A DNA stretch of 64,000 nt from Asterias rubens. Lineage: Eukaryota > Echinodermata > Asteroidea > Forcipulatida > Asteriidae. How positions within the stretch are numbered: position 1 is the stretch's first letter; each line of letters starts with the position of its first letter. The position numbers and the translations under genes are program-made. This document shows positions 11,093 through 22,956 of this stretch, in pieces. The notes below the pieces were generated by a model that saw nothing but the letters and a program-made list of their open reading frames with translations, searched no databases and was not told the origin of the DNA. The DNA lies in NCBI RefSeq assembly GCF_902459465.1, contig NC_047065.1:9245521-9309520 (forward strand), written 5' to 3'.

Positions 11093-13134
11093 CATTTTTG
11101 GTCAAAAACATCATCACTTTTTGGTCAAAAAGTAAAATAAATGCAAAAATTATAATTGTTCATTGATTTCTTTCAACACAACACCCCTCCAGCTGTGAAA
11201 TGGTTAAGCCCTCCGCCAATAGGAATAGCGAAACTGTCTGAGGTATTTATGAATACATTTTAACAAAAGTACATTTTTAAATGGTTGGGAGGAAAACATC
11301 AACACCATGAACAATTGCTTTATAATTTGAACCATGTTTGAACCCACCACAAATAGGGGTACCGATCAGCTCGGTCCGAAGCCAACTCAGTCCGAGTCAA
11401 CTCGGTCTGAGGTCAACTCGGTCTGAAATCAACTCTGTCCAAATGGAGTGTTAAATAGCCGGTCACTATTGCCACACTAGTGTCAAAGGTTACACGAATT
11501 TGGACACAAATAAAAACAAATCTCTCTAGCAGTTCAAGTGCAAATCATTTACTATCTATAAAAAAGGGATACAAACTTGCTAGGCTCCCGAAAAAGACAA
11601 CTTCTTGATTTCATACTAAAAATATAACAAAAATAGACTGTGCATCCATGGAGGTAGACCTCATCTCAATGGTGCAACTCTTGCGCGCTTTTTAAATTCC
11701 CGGACCATTGTCCTAATCTTAGTTACAATGAAGTATGGAGTTTTACATTGGAGAGATTTTGTTTCGTCTATTATTTTATTTTAAAGTCACCTGGAAGTGG
11801 TATTTTGTCAAAATAAAGTTTTTGCCTCTAAAGTATGTGTTTTGATGAGTAGAATATGAATAAACAGTTTTACTAAGGTTCTAAAAATTTAGTTTCCATT
11901 TTATTAACAAATTTAAAAGTAGGCACGACCCGAGACGAGTCCTAACTCTTTGTGAAATCGACGGCTGATCCACTGAGTTTATAAGTGCATTATGCATTTT
12001 CAGAAGAAAAAACCACCCGCAACTTACAGGCAAAACTAGTTGCGTGATCAATATTATTGAATGCAAATACAAGATTTTACCTGGTATCCCTCATAGTTTC
12101 TTCCGTGATTTTCATTCTTTTACACACCCTCTCTGGCAGTAGGGCAACATCGTCCAATGAAAATAAATCAGTACTTGCTATGTAATTCAACAGCCAATAG
12201 AAATCCAAGTCTCTTGACTGAGTTTGGTGTTTGCCTCTTTACGGACCAGTACTGTGCAGCTAACTGGTTTTCAACGCAGACTGTATGGTTATTTTGACAC
12301 ACGATCACACACACGTGTGTGGATTTGTTTTTCTGAGCGATGGTGACTTGGGATTAAATCTAAACTGATGTTTTCTTCTTGCAAAGTAAGAACAAAAAAC
12401 TGTTTATTCATGTTAAGAACATCTGCAAGTTGTATTAAATTATTATAACTGTTGTTTTTTGTTGACATGGAAGCTGGAAAATTGCAAGAACTTTGATCTA
12501 ATTTTTGTTTAATCATTTGAAGATAAATCGCTACACTATTGAGTCCTGCTAATTCAATGTGCTGCAAAAACACTTTTGCGACGATCGTGGTAGTATATAT
12601 GGAACCCTCCCTCTCCAAAACTGGATATCATACATGTAGGTTCAAAAACGATGTCTTTTTTAAACTCATGTCGTTCCTTTTATTATTCAATTCGTTTACT
12701 CTCCTAATTTTGTGCACTATTATTATTCTTAATAATAATGGAATTATTGGTTGTCTGTATCCAAAGATCCTTTCAAACTTGTGTCTGCTGCAGACATATG
12801 TCCTATTGATTTTCATTTATTACTGTGATTTCTGGGGGCAATATTTGTCCAAACTTAAAGTGCATTTGTTGATGCAATTATTTTTACATTTCAAATAAAT
12901 TTCAGGATCTTTTTCCCCTTTTTCATTTATAAATAAACTTGATGCACTGATTTAAGGTTAACTTTAAATTAAATATTTAAGTCTGATTTGTGTGTGTTTA
13001 TTTTATATTAAACCAAGTCTACATAAATTTTGAATCATTCTTTTGTGGATTATTTTTCCTGGTCTACAGACTTTTATTTTGCACTAGAATGGTATGACAT
13101 GGGATTGCCAACAAAAAATAATGATTGATTAAAG
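11093..13134. other. Unassigned DNA with scattered short repeats
   Basis: No credible gene in about 2 kb. Two fragments have inverted partners further on: ccaataggaatagcgaaac (11218-11236; partner near 13622-13642) and a small tandem of cgagtcaactcgg-like units at 11367-11442 (partner at 14278-14345). Overlapping frames of 109 and 119 codons around 12.3-12.9 kb resemble nothing I recognise. Confidence 0.45.
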
Positions 13135-13512
13135 TTAAAGGCAGTGGACACTATTGGTAATTACTCAAAATAATTATTCGCATGAAACCTTTCTTGGTGA
13201 CAAGTAATGGGGAGAGGTTGGTGGTATAAAACATTGTGAGAAACAGCTCCCTCTGAAGTGCCATAGTTTTGGAGAAAGAAGTAATTTTCCACGAATTTGA
13301 TTTTGAGACCTCAAGTTTAGAACTTGAGGTCTCGAAATCAACCATCTAAACGCACACCATTTCGTGTGACAAGGGTGTTTTCTTCTTCCATTATTATCTC
13401 GCAACTTTGATGACCGATTGAGTTCAAATTTTCACAGGTTTGTTATTTTATGCATATGTTGAGATACACCAACTGTGAAGTCTTTGACAATTACTAATAG
13501 TTCATTGTCTTG
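13135..13512 (-). mobile_element. TTAA-flanked MITE, reverse copy
   Basis: Begins TTAAAGGCAGTGGACACT (13135) and runs in the opposite orientation to the copy at 3.6 kb, with the same internal blocks (ctcgaaatcaaccatct, attattatctcgcaac). The far terminus is decayed (aattactaatagttcattg), so the second TTAA is lost. Confidence 0.85.
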
Positions 13513-13988
13513 ATCTAAGGAGAGCGATTAGCAAATCACTCTCCTTAAATAACTTTTTCAGGAGAGCGATGCAAACAATTGATAAAAAAAATGTTTTATT
13601 GTTCATTCATAAATACCTTACGACAGTTTCGCTATTCCTATTGGTGGAGAGCGAATCACGTGGGGTGTTCAAACCGTTGATAATGACCAGTGTTAATAAC
13701 TAGTTGTCCGCGTTAGTCTTGATGCAAGACTTTTCTTGTTACGGGCGATGCAGGCGCTGTCGCTGATTTGGCCGGGCTGTGTGTGAAAGGAAAACCAGCG
13801 AATATGCACCAAGACTATACGCGCATGCACAGGGAACCGGAAAACACACGCTTACGGACATCATACATGTACATTCAACACGTATACTGAACATACCATG
13901 GAGGTGGACACATACAGAGCTCAAGCACTCGGAAACGGATAAGTTTTTCAGAGTTTCTTACTTTATTACGCCTTTTAACCAAAAAGAT
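13513..13988. other. Unassigned DNA
   Basis: Contains a short inverted pair ggagagcgat.../atcactctcc near 13520-13570 and the inverted partner of the 11.2-kb fragment. No gene is recognised. Confidence 0.4.
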
Positions 13989-14172
13989 ATTTATGAATGG
14001 GAATCAAAGTGTGTTGAATCGGTTTTCAACTAGTGGTTTAAACCCGCCGAGGCCTGGTTCTTGATAATTTACCTTGACTTTGTCTCGGTAAAATTATCAA
14101 GAACCAGGCCTTGTTGGGATTAAACCACAAGTTGAAAACCTCTTCACCACACATTGATTCCCTTATTCACAT
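13989..14172 (+). mobile_element. Palindromic MITE, uninterrupted copy
   Basis: About 185 bp forming a near-perfect inverted repeat. The left arm has ggttttcaactagtgg and ggcctggttcttgataat; the right arm has their complements, with a short loop around 14075-14090. It is the empty counterpart of the SINE-bearing copy at 10.5-11.1 kb. Confidence 0.85.
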
Positions 14173-14604
14173 ACTCTAATGTTTGAAAAAAAAATTCTAT
14201 TTCCAGGTGACTGTAACGTAACCTATGACCATCATGACAATTACATATGTTGTCGGAAATGTAAAACATACGTTGATTCCGGACCGAGTTGACTTTGAAG
14301 GTTCCGAAGTGACTTCGGACCGAGTTGACTTTGGACCGAGTTGACTCATGTCATAAGCATGATAAGCACAAAAATGGCTGCCAATACCCTTACTTATCTG
14401 CTTAATTTATTTAGTTATACTAATATTAAAATTATTATTAAAAATTAGTTAGGTCTGCTTCCTCCATCATGGTCATTGTCATAGCCATAGGAACTTGACT
14501 AGTAATAAAGACTGCAAGAGCTACAGGAACAGCATTTATCCGCAGACTTATGTCCTACCGTGTACTAAAGTAGAAGTAGAAGAAGAAGTAGATTATCGCT
14601 GTCG
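14173..14604. other. Unassigned DNA with ggaccgagttgactt tandem
   Basis: At 14278-14345 three imperfect copies of a ccgagttgactt unit separated by short spacers belong to a motif that recurs through the window. The rest shows nothing recognisable. Confidence 0.45.
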
Positions 14605-15317
14605 CACTAAATACCGACAACTCACGACCTCACGACAACTCACGACAACAATTTTTAAATGCACTCAAACAGAACATTTGAGCATAAGTCACACGTTAAT
14701 TATATGCACAACAGTCATTATTATGTATCTAAATCACTTTCAAACTGCTGAAAACATTGTATTTTTAAATGTAAAAAAAAGTGTTTTTCTACCCGAATTT
14801 AGTAACGAACAGAAATATTCGCCGTGTTGTCTTTCGACGTACCTAAACGATTCTACACCGCAGCGTAATTTCTAAGGGATGAGTTATATTTTTGTATTTT
14901 TGGTATTAGCTGCTGTTTTTTTCTTAGCCTAACTTAGCCGCCACTGAAATTTGAAGTAATTGGGGAGTTTTAAAAAAAAAAATATTTTTCAACTCCATGA
15001 CCATGAGAGGCACATAAATGGTAAAAATCATCTTGCATATTGCATCACCCCTGCGGTGTAAGAATCGTCCAGGTACGTCGAAAGACAACATGGACAGGAT
15101 GGTGGATATTTCTGTTAGTTACTAAATTTGGGGTAAACAGGTAAAAAACCCTTTTTTTAGTTTAATAGTAATACAATTAAAAATACATTTTTTCAACAGT
15201 TTGAAAGTGGTTTAGATGCATAATATGTATTAAACGGTTGACTTATGTTCAAATGTATGGTTAAAGTGCATTTAAAATTTGTTATCGTGAGTTGTCGCGA
15301 GTTGTCGGTATTTAGTG
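14605..15317 (+). mobile_element. Long inverted-repeat element (IR-A), full copy
   Basis: Arms of about 270 bp (14605-14880 and about 15045-15317) face each other around a ~165-bp centre. The outermost bases read cactaaataccgacaactc on the left and its complement on the right. Just inside each end are small tandems of ctcacgacaa. No protein of note. Related arms occur at 16.71-17.02 and 17.29-17.63 kb. The structure fits a non-autonomous DNA transposon; the superfamily is not known. Confidence 0.8.
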
Positions 15318-15671
15318 TTATAACACCCCTTACCAATATTCTGCTTTTTCGTTGGTTTAGAGCGCGTCACATGATATGTCTTAGTTTTACTAGACGGCGG
15401 CCGTGTGATAGTGCATCGGTTTGCCGTGCGCTAGTCCGAAGACTGTCACACGGCGTGCAGTACCCAGACGTCCGTTGCGTGTACGAGGATGATAAATTAA
15501 TAGTCTGTAAGTGTAACCATTTCGGATTACATGACACTACATGCAGCACAGTAAAAGTTTTCGCAATCTGTATTCGCATCGTCCGGTCGTCCGTGGATTA
15601 TAGCATTCAGGTCTGTAACTTAATAGTACAGTATTTAGAAATGTTTGCCATGTTTGGGGCGTTATAAAACA
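15318..15671. other. Unassigned DNA
   Basis: A 140-codon frame crosses 15245-15667 but begins inside the IR-A arm and has no recognisable domain. I see no other feature. Confidence 0.4.
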
Positions 15672-16641
15672 AATATTGACAGCTTTTACTCATGCAATGG
15701 TCAAAACTATGAATGACTCCCTCGGTGATCCCTGGAGCATTCTATTTTCCCTCGGCTTCCGGGGATTAGTTGCGATAACGTAACCCTCCTCCCGACGGCC
15801 GCCAGGCCGGAGGGTTACGAGATAGGCTCGAGCGAAAACGGTTAATCTGGTCCAACACGAACAATTTCGACAGCTAGTCACCAGATTTTCCCCAATTTTA
15901 CCACTTTCAAAAATCATGACATAAATGCTGAGGGTACGAACTTAATTTGCAATGTCTAATGCAGCCTGCCATAATACTCAAAACACCATTTAGGAAATAT
16001 TTCGAAGAAAAATGGACAAAAACTTACCAGATCCCGGAGCGAATTCCCAGGTTCATATTTTTAACCTGTCGCATCGCTTTGCAAACGCATTATTTTGTTG
16101 TTGGGCTAAACCATTCTGTAAAAGGGGTGTTACAATGTTGCAGTGCTGCAGTGCCTGCACGCCATTATGAGTGAACGGTGTGCAATGCAAACGGACAGCG
16201 CGCACACGCACTGCAACATTGTAACACCCCTTTTACAGAATGGTTTAGCCTATCAACAAAATAATGCGTTTGCAAAGCGATGCGACAGGTTCAAAATATG
16301 AACCTGGGAACTCGCTCCGGGATCTGGTAAGTTTTTGTCAATTTTTCTTCGAAATATTTCCTAAATGGTGTTTTGAGTATTATGGCAGGCTGCATTAGAC
16401 ATTAAGTTCATGCCCTCAGAATTTATATTATGTCATGATTTTTGAAAGTGATAAAAAAGGGGAAAATCTGGTGACTAGCTATCGAAATTGTACGTGTTGG
16501 ACCAGATTAACCGTTTTCGCTCGAACCTATCTCGTAACCCCCCGGCCTGGCGGCAGTCGGGAGGAGGGTTACGTTAGCGCAACTAACCGGGATCACCTCG
16601 AGAGTCATAGTTTTAACCATAGCACTCGAAGCAGTCAATAT
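15672..16641. mobile_element. ~970-bp palindromic element (IR-B)
   Basis: The left arm (15672 to about 16148) and right arm (about 16200-16641) are complements over more than 430 bp, with a central spacer of about 50 bp. Matching blocks include gtaaccctcctcccg, agcgaaaacggttaatctgg, caaaacaccatttaggaaat and ctgtaaaaggggtgttac. Equal-length open frames in both arms merely mirror each other. Fragments recur near 10.47 and 62.63-62.80 kb. This is a foldback-like non-autonomous element or a palindromic duplication. Confidence 0.8.
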
Positions 16642-17024
16642 CTAAACCAACAAAAAATTTAAATTATTTGTATAGGTAGTTCGACCCGATTATCGCAGCA
16701 GTGGCTAACGACGGTCGTACTAAATACCATCAACTCACGACCCCTCACGACAACTCACGACAACAATTTTTAAATACACTTTAACAGAACATTTGAACAT
16801 ATTAGTCAACCGTTAAATACGTGCACAAGAGTCATATGTATCTAAATCATCTTCAAACTGTTGAAAAAAATTGTATTTTTAACTGTAAAAAATTTGTTTT
16901 TTACCCCGAATTTAGTAACGAACGAAAATATTCGCCATGTTGTCGTTTGACGTACTTGGACGATTCTATTACACTGCAGGGGGCAGGGGAAATTTCTGAG
17001 GGCTGAGTTGTATTTTTTTTCTTT

Positions 17025-17156
17025 GGAAAAGTTTCCGTATGGCGCCACCACTTTTTCATTCGATATGAAATAATATAGTATCTAGTTTACCTCAATGAAA
17101 CATCCCTTTTTGTAAAAATGAGTGAAAAAGTGGTGGCGCCATACGGAAAGTTATCC
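17025..17156 (+). mobile_element. GGCGCC-type MITE, copy 1
   Basis: A 132-bp element with long terminal inverted repeats: GGAAAAGTTTCCGTATGGCG... at the left, ...CGCCATACGGAAAGTTATCC at the right. The centre is AT-rich (aataatatagtatcta). No coding capacity. Confidence 0.85.
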
Positions 17157-17161
17157 TTTTC

Positions 17162-17293
17162 GGAAAAGTTTCCGTATGGCGCCACCACTTTTTCATTTGA
17201 TATGAAATAATATAGTATCTAATTTACCTCAATGAGATATCCTTTTTTGTAAAAATTAGTGAAAAAGTGGTGGCGCCATACGGAATGTTATCC
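17162..17293 (+). mobile_element. GGCGCC-type MITE, copy 2
   Basis: A second copy in the same orientation, five bases (ttttc) after the first and differing at a few bases. The two together suggest either local duplication or insertion beside an existing copy. Confidence 0.85.
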
Positions 17294-17632
17294 CAACCGT
17301 TAAATATATGCACAAGAGTCATATGCACACAAATCACCTTCAAACTGCTGAAAAAATTGTATTTTTAACTGTAAAAAAAAGTGTTTTTTACCCCGAATTT
17401 AGTAACGAACAGAAATATCCGCCATGTTGTCTTTCGACGTACGTGGACGATTCCATTACACCGCAGGGGTGATGCAATATGCAAGATGATTATTTACCAT
17501 TTTAGGTGCCTCTCATGGAGTTTAAAAAATATTATATTCAAACCTCCCCTTTTAACTTCAAATTCCAGAGTGGCGGCTTAGTTACTAACATTAACAAGAA
17601 AGAAAAAACAGCAGCTAAAACCAAAAAGAAAA

Positions 17633-17764
17633 GGATAACTTTCCGTATGGCGCCACCACTTTTTCACTCATTTTTACAAAAAGGGATGTTTCATTGAGGT
17701 AAACTAGATACTATATTATTTCATATCGAATGAAAAAGTGGTGGCGCCATACGGAAACTTTTCC
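17633..17764 (-). mobile_element. GGCGCC-type MITE, copy 3
   Basis: The same 132-bp element in reverse, starting ggataactttccgtatgg and ending catacggaaacttttcc. It immediately precedes ttagtgcgac, which resembles the outer flank of IR-A at 14.6 kb. Confidence 0.85.
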
Positions 17765-18103
17765 TTAGTGCGACCCGCAAACGATAGAGATAGGTACGAT
17801 AGATAGATGCTTACCTCTAAATCTGAGCTCATTCGGAGGTTCAATGTCGAGAATTTGATCCGATTTCGACATTATAATGATCGTCACCTATTGATCTGAT
17901 CACAACAAAAGGTGCTTTCATACACTGGTTTTCAAATGGTCAATAAATGCATCAATTTGTCTAAAACCAACAACCATTAAAAGTGAATTCGGTCAGATGA
18001 ATCCCTTCTCGCTCGTATTAAACCTCGACCTCATTCGCAGAGAACTACTAACTAGCAGGCGATGCAAAAGCGCATAGAGATATAGAGCTGGGGTCCTAGC
18101 GGT
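17765..18103. other. Unassigned DNA before foldback element
   Basis: No repeat or gene recognised; it is the left flank of the foldback element. Confidence 0.4.
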
Positions 18104-18112
18104 GCGGCGGGG
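18104..18112. repeat. 9-bp target-site duplication, left
   Basis: GCGGCGGGG abuts the left end of the foldback element and is repeated exactly at 22628-22636 on the right. Confidence 0.8.
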
Positions 18113-18479
18113 ACCAAGCTGAAGCTAGCCGCGAATTCTCAGCCGCGAATTCCCAGCCGCGAATGCCAGCCGCGAATTCTCAATTTACGGCCGAAAAGTC
18201 CAGCCGCTAATTCGAGTCGCCGCGCCAGCCGCGCTTTTCCCGTTTCACGAAGCGACAACATTTCCTAAGTTGTTCACCCACACTTAAGCCACTGTTTCTT
18301 TAGTTTGGTAAATTCATGCCAATTTTGAGTATTGGTTTTGTAAAATTTCGTTCATTATAACAAAATTGAGGCCAAATTAGGGTAAGATAATTGATTGTTT
18401 AATGCTTTATCTTTAATAGTAACGTATTCAACTCTCTGCAGTTGTTTTGAAAAAGACAAACGTTAAACCAAAGTACCGT

Positions 18480-20449
18480 ACGTATTTAACAAATAATTTA
18501 ATCATTAAGACCATTTCATAACACATCTAAATATTCCGTTGAGCTAATTAGAACAACACATTTGTTCCTAGTTTTACCATTTAATATATTGTGTGGGGTT
18601 TGTCTCTTTTGAAGGAAATTTTTACTAACTAAATCAACGTACTTAGTCACAAAATGTACCTCACATAATTGACAAATAACTAATTTTGAGTGTTTGATCA
18701 TCAAGACCATTTCATAACACATTAAAATATTCAGTTGCAGCTAATTACACCAACTAATTAGTTCTTAAATAAACCACTTTATATGTTGTGGATTTTGTCT
18801 CATTTGAAGGGAATTTTTATCAAAAAAATAATGTAAGTAGTCACTTTAAAACAAAATGTACCTTATATAATTAACAAATTGTTAGATTTTAGTATTGAAT
18901 TATTAAGACCATTTCATAACACATTGAAATATTCCGTTGCAGCTAACTAGACTATGTAATTAGTTCTTAAATGAAGGGAATTTTTAATCAAAGAAACAAT
19001 GTAAGTAGTCACTTTAAAATAAAATGTACCTCACATAATTAACAAATTGTTACTTTTTAGTGATTAATCATTAAGACCATCACATAACACATCGAAATAT
19101 ATCGTTGCAGCTAATTACACCATCTAATTGGTGCCTAATTAAACCACTTTATTTGTTGTGATTTTTGTCTCATTTGAAGGGAATTTTTAGACTTAAAAAA
19201 TAGTGTAAGTAGTCACTTTAAAACAAAATGTACCTCACATAATTAACAAATTGTTACTTTTTAGTGTTTAATCATTAAGACCATTACATAACACATCGAA
19301 ATATATCGTTGCAGCTAATTACACCATCTAATTGGTGCCTAATTAAACCACTCTATATGTTGTGGGTTTTGTCTCATTTGAAGGGAATTTTTAGACTAAA
19401 AAATAGTGTAAGTAGTCACTTTAAAACAAAATGTACCTCACATAATTAACAAATTGTTACTTTTTAGTGTTTAATCATTAAGACCATCACATAACACATC
19501 GAAATATTCCGTTGCAGCTAATTAGACCAACTAATTGGTGCGTAATTAAACCACTCTATATGTTGTGGGTTTTGTCTCATTTGAAGGGAATTTTTAGACT
19601 AAAAAATAGTGTAAGTAGTCACTTTAAAACAAAATGTACCTCACATAATTAACAAATTGTTACTTTTTAGTGTTTAATCATTAAGACCATCACATAACCC
19701 ATCGAAATATTCCGTTGCAGCTAATTACACCATCTAATTGGTGCCTAATTAAACCACTTTATATGTTGTGGGTTTTGTCTCATTTGAAGGGAATTTTTTA
19801 GACTAAAAAATAACGTAAGTGGTCACTTTAAAACAAAATGTACCTCACATAATTAACAAATTGTTACTTTTTAGTGTTTAATCATTAAGACCATCACATA
19901 ACCCATCGAAATATTCCGTTGCAGCTAATTACACCATCTAATTGGTGCCTAATTAAACCACTTTATATGTTGTGGGTTTTGTCTCATTTGAAGGGAATTT
20001 TTAGACTAAAAAATAACGTAAGTGGTCACTTTAAAATAAAATGTACCTCACATAATTAACAAATTGTTACTTTTTAGTGTTTAATCATTAAGACCATCAC
20101 ATAACCCATCGAAATATTCCGTTGCAGCTAATTACACCATCTAATTGGTGCCTAATTAAACCATTTTATATGTTGTAGGTTTTGTCTCGTTTGGAGGGAA
20201 TTTTTAGACTAAAAAATAACGTAAGTAGTCACTTTAAAACAAAATGTACCTCACATAATTAACAAATTGTTACTTTTTAGTGATTAATCATTAAGACCAT
20301 CACATAACACATCGAAATATATCGTTGCAGCTAATTACACCATCTAATTGGTGCCTAATTAAACCACTTTATGTGGGTTTTGTCTCATTTGAAGGGAATT
20401 TTTAGACTAAAAAATAGTGTAAGTAGTCACGTTAAAACAAAATGTACCT
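18480..20449 (+). repeat. Left tandem array, about ten ~203-bp units
   Basis: The anchor attaagaccat (once tcaagaccat) occurs near 18504, 18701, 18902, 19070, 19274, 19477, 19680, 19884, 20087 and 20290, so most steps are 201-204 bp and one is 168. Units fall into subtypes, e.g. cacatcgaaatatatcg versus cccatcgaaatattccg. Outer units are more divergent than inner ones. Confidence 0.9.
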
Positions 20450-22190
20450 CACCTTTAAAGTGACTACTTACACTATTTTTTAGTCTAAAAATTCCCTTCA
20501 AATGAGACAAAAATCACAACATATAAAGTGGTTTATTTAGGCACCAATTAGTTGGTGTAATTAGCTGCAACGGAATATTTCGATGTGTTATGTAATGGTC
20601 TTAATAATTAAACACTAAAAAGTAACAATTTGTTAATTATTTGAGGTACATTTTGTTTTAAAGTGACTACTTACACTATTTTTTAGTCTAAAAATTCCCT
20701 TCAAATGAGACAAAACCCACAACATATAGAGTGGTTTAATTAGGCACCAATTAGATAGTGTAATTAGCTGCAACGATATATTTCGATGTGTTATGTGATG
20801 GTCTTAATGATTAATCACTAAAAAGTAACAATTTGTTAATTATGTGAGGTACATTTTGTTTTAAAGTGACTACTTACGTTATTTTTTAGTCTAAAAATTC
20901 CCTTCAAATGAGACAAAACCCACAACATATAAAGTGGTTTAATTAGGCACCAATTAGATGGTGTAATTAGCTGCAACGGAATATTTCGATGGGTTATGTG
21001 ATGGTCTTAATGATTAAACACTAAAAAGTAACAATTTGTTAATTATGTGATGTACATTTTGTTTTAAAGTGACTACTTACACTATTTTTTAGTCTAAAAA
21101 TTCCCTTCAAATGAGACAAAACCCACAACATATAAAGTGGATTAATTAGGCACCAATTCGTTGGTCTAATTAGCTGCAACGGAATATTTCGATGTGTTAT
21201 GAAATGGTCTTAATAATTAAACACTAAAAATTAATTATTTGTTAATTATGTGAGGTACATTTTGTTTTAAAGTGACTACCTAAATTATTTCTTTGAGAAA
21301 AATTCCCTCCAAACGAGACAAAACCTACAACATATAAAATGGTTTAATTAGGCACCAATTAGTTGGTCTAATTAGCTGCAACGAAATATTTCGATGTGTT
21401 ATGAAATGGTCTTAATGATTAAACACTAAAAAGTAACAATTTGTTAATTATGTGAGGTACATTTTGTTTTAAAGTGACTACTTACGTTATTTTTTAGTCT
21501 AAAAATTCCCTTCAAATGAGACAAAACCCACAACATATAAAGTGGTTTAATTAGGCACCAATTAGATGGTGTAATTAGCTGCAACAATATATTTCGATGT
21601 GTGATGTAATGGTCTTAATGATTAAACACTAAAAAGTAACTATTTGTTAATTATGTGAGGTACATTTTGTTTTAAAGTGACTACTTACGTTATTTCTTTG
21701 ATTAAAAATTCCCTTCAAATGAGACTAAACCCACAACATATATAGAGTGGTTTAATTAGGTACCAATTCGTTGGTCTAATTAGCTGCAACGGAATATTTC
21801 AATGTGTTATGAAATGGTCTTAATGATTAATCACTAAAAAGTAACAATTTGTTAATTATGTGAGGTACATTTTGTTTTAAGTGACTACTTACGTTATTTC
21901 TTTGATTAAAAATTCCCTTCAAAAGAGACAAAACCCATACCCTATAAATGGGTGTCGTTATGATTAATTTGTTGGTTTAATTAGCTGCAACGGAATATTT
22001 CGATGTGTTATGAAATGGTCTTAATAATTAACCACTAAAATTAATTTTTTGTTAATTATGCGAGGTAAATTGCGTTTTAAAGTGACTACTTTTGCTATTA
22101 ACAAAAAACACAAAATAAATGTAATTAGGAACTAATTAGTGGGCCTAATAAAGCTGCAATGGAATATTAATTTAGTGTCTAAAAGATTTA
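20450..22190 (-). repeat. Right tandem array, about eight to nine ~203-bp units, inverted
   Basis: The complement anchor atggtcttaat occurs near 20594, 20798, 21001, 21204, 21406, 21609, 21814 and 22015, with a decayed unit near 22170. The arrays meet at a sharp turn near 20450, where a truncated unit is followed by a unit in the opposite direction; the turn has a gtagtcac.../...gtgactac stem. Subtype order is not an exact mirror of the left array. Confidence 0.9.
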
Positions 22191-22627
22191 ACACTAAATT
22201 TATTATCTGTGGATCATATTAGGTACATTTTGTTCAATGCAATGTTTATTATTATTTTTAATTTTTAAAACAACTGATATTCAGAAAGTCGATATGTAAC
22301 CATTAAAGTTTGATGGATCGACTAAAGCATTAAAAATTCAATTATCTTAACCCAATTTGGCCTACATTTTGTTACTATGGCCAACATTTTACAAAACCAA
22401 CATTCAAAATTGCCATGATTTTACAAAATTTAAGAAATAGTGGCTTATGTGTGTGAACAACTTAGGAAATCCTGTCGCTTCGTGAAAATACTTTGGTAAT
22501 GAAATTCGCGGCTGGCGTGGCGGCTCGAATTAGCGGCTGGACTTTTCGGCCGTAAATTGAGAATTCGCGGCTGGCATTCGCGGCTGGGAATTCGCGGCTG
22601 AGAATTCGCGGCTAGCTTCAGCTTGGT

Positions 22628-22636
22628 GCGGCGGGG
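22628..22636. repeat. 9-bp target-site duplication, right
   Basis: An exact repeat of GCGGCGGGG at 18104-18112. Confidence 0.8.
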
Positions 22637-22878
22637 GGCGACGTACTTTTGTGAAGTCTGGTAACCTGTCTTTTGAGGAGATCGTACTAGCAAACATAGG
22701 CAAGTATTATCCAAATGGTGATCAGCGCTCCTGACTATACTGGCATCGAACTAAACAATGGGGGCGCTCTCTGAACATTGACGTCACGCTTCGTAGTCGA
22801 TCAGGCCAATTTCATTTTTTTGAAACCACGGCTTCTCGGGTTTCGGACGCCGTGGACGGATGGAGATTATTACTTATT
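22637..22878. other. Unassigned DNA
   Basis: Flank of the foldback element, presumably continuous with 17.8-18.1 kb before insertion. No gene is recognised. Confidence 0.4.
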
Positions 22879-22956
22879 AGGTGTGCGTGCTGATGCACGA
22901 ACACCTATTGTTATTGCTCTGTTTTTTTAGGTGTTCGTGCTGATGCACGAACACCT
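22879..22956 (+). repeat. Two type B hairpin caps in tandem
   Basis: Caps at 22879-22906 (one arm base differs: gtgtgcg) and 22929-22956 have 12-bp arms AGGTGTTCGTGC and GCACGAACACCT around a tgat loop. They are separated by attgttattgctctg plus seven T. An identical cap with the same following block lies at 31316-31343, on the far side of the tyrosine-recombinase element. Confidence 0.9.

Larger units (their letters stand above)
16713..17632 (+). mobile_element. IR-A arms broken up by small MITEs
   Basis: 16713-17024 repeats the left arm of IR-A (taaatacc, ctcacgacaa, tttagtaacgaac). After two MITEs, 17294-17632 again repeats left-arm sequence plus the centre seen at 14.9-15.0 kb (atgcaatatgcaagatgat). 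A composite, rearranged derivative of IR-A. Confidence 0.75.
18113..22627. mobile_element. 4.5-kb foldback element
   Basis: Both ends read ACCAAGCTGAAGCTAGCCGC inward and stay complementary for over 110 bp. This outer domain (18113-18235; 22505-22627) is GC-rich and built of about 14-bp units like AGCCGCGAATTCTC. A less repetitive domain (to about 18480; from about 22190) follows. The interior is two opposed arrays of ~203-bp units meeting near 20450. Known: foldback elements (FB in flies, TU in sea urchins) have long inverted repeats made of tandem subrepeats. Seen here: no transposase frame, a 9-bp target duplication, AT-rich inner arrays. It is therefore non-autonomous; the mobilising transposase is unknown. 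Confidence 0.9.

Noticed and set aside
12289..12898. Overlapping 109- and 119-codon frames
   Set aside because: On opposite strands, AT-driven composition, no recognisable domain or splice context.
15690..16662. Two similar 75-codon frames on opposite strands
   Set aside because: They are mirror images from the two arms of IR-B, with no known domain.
18480..22190. Possible CRISPR-like regular repeats
   Set aside because: Units are contiguous ~203-bp satellites with no unique spacers, in eukaryotic DNA.
22879..22956. Hammerhead ribozyme in the ctgatgcacgaa hairpin
   Set aside because: CTGATG and GAA occur, but the helices needed around the core are absent; the bases are the loop and arm of a simple hairpin.
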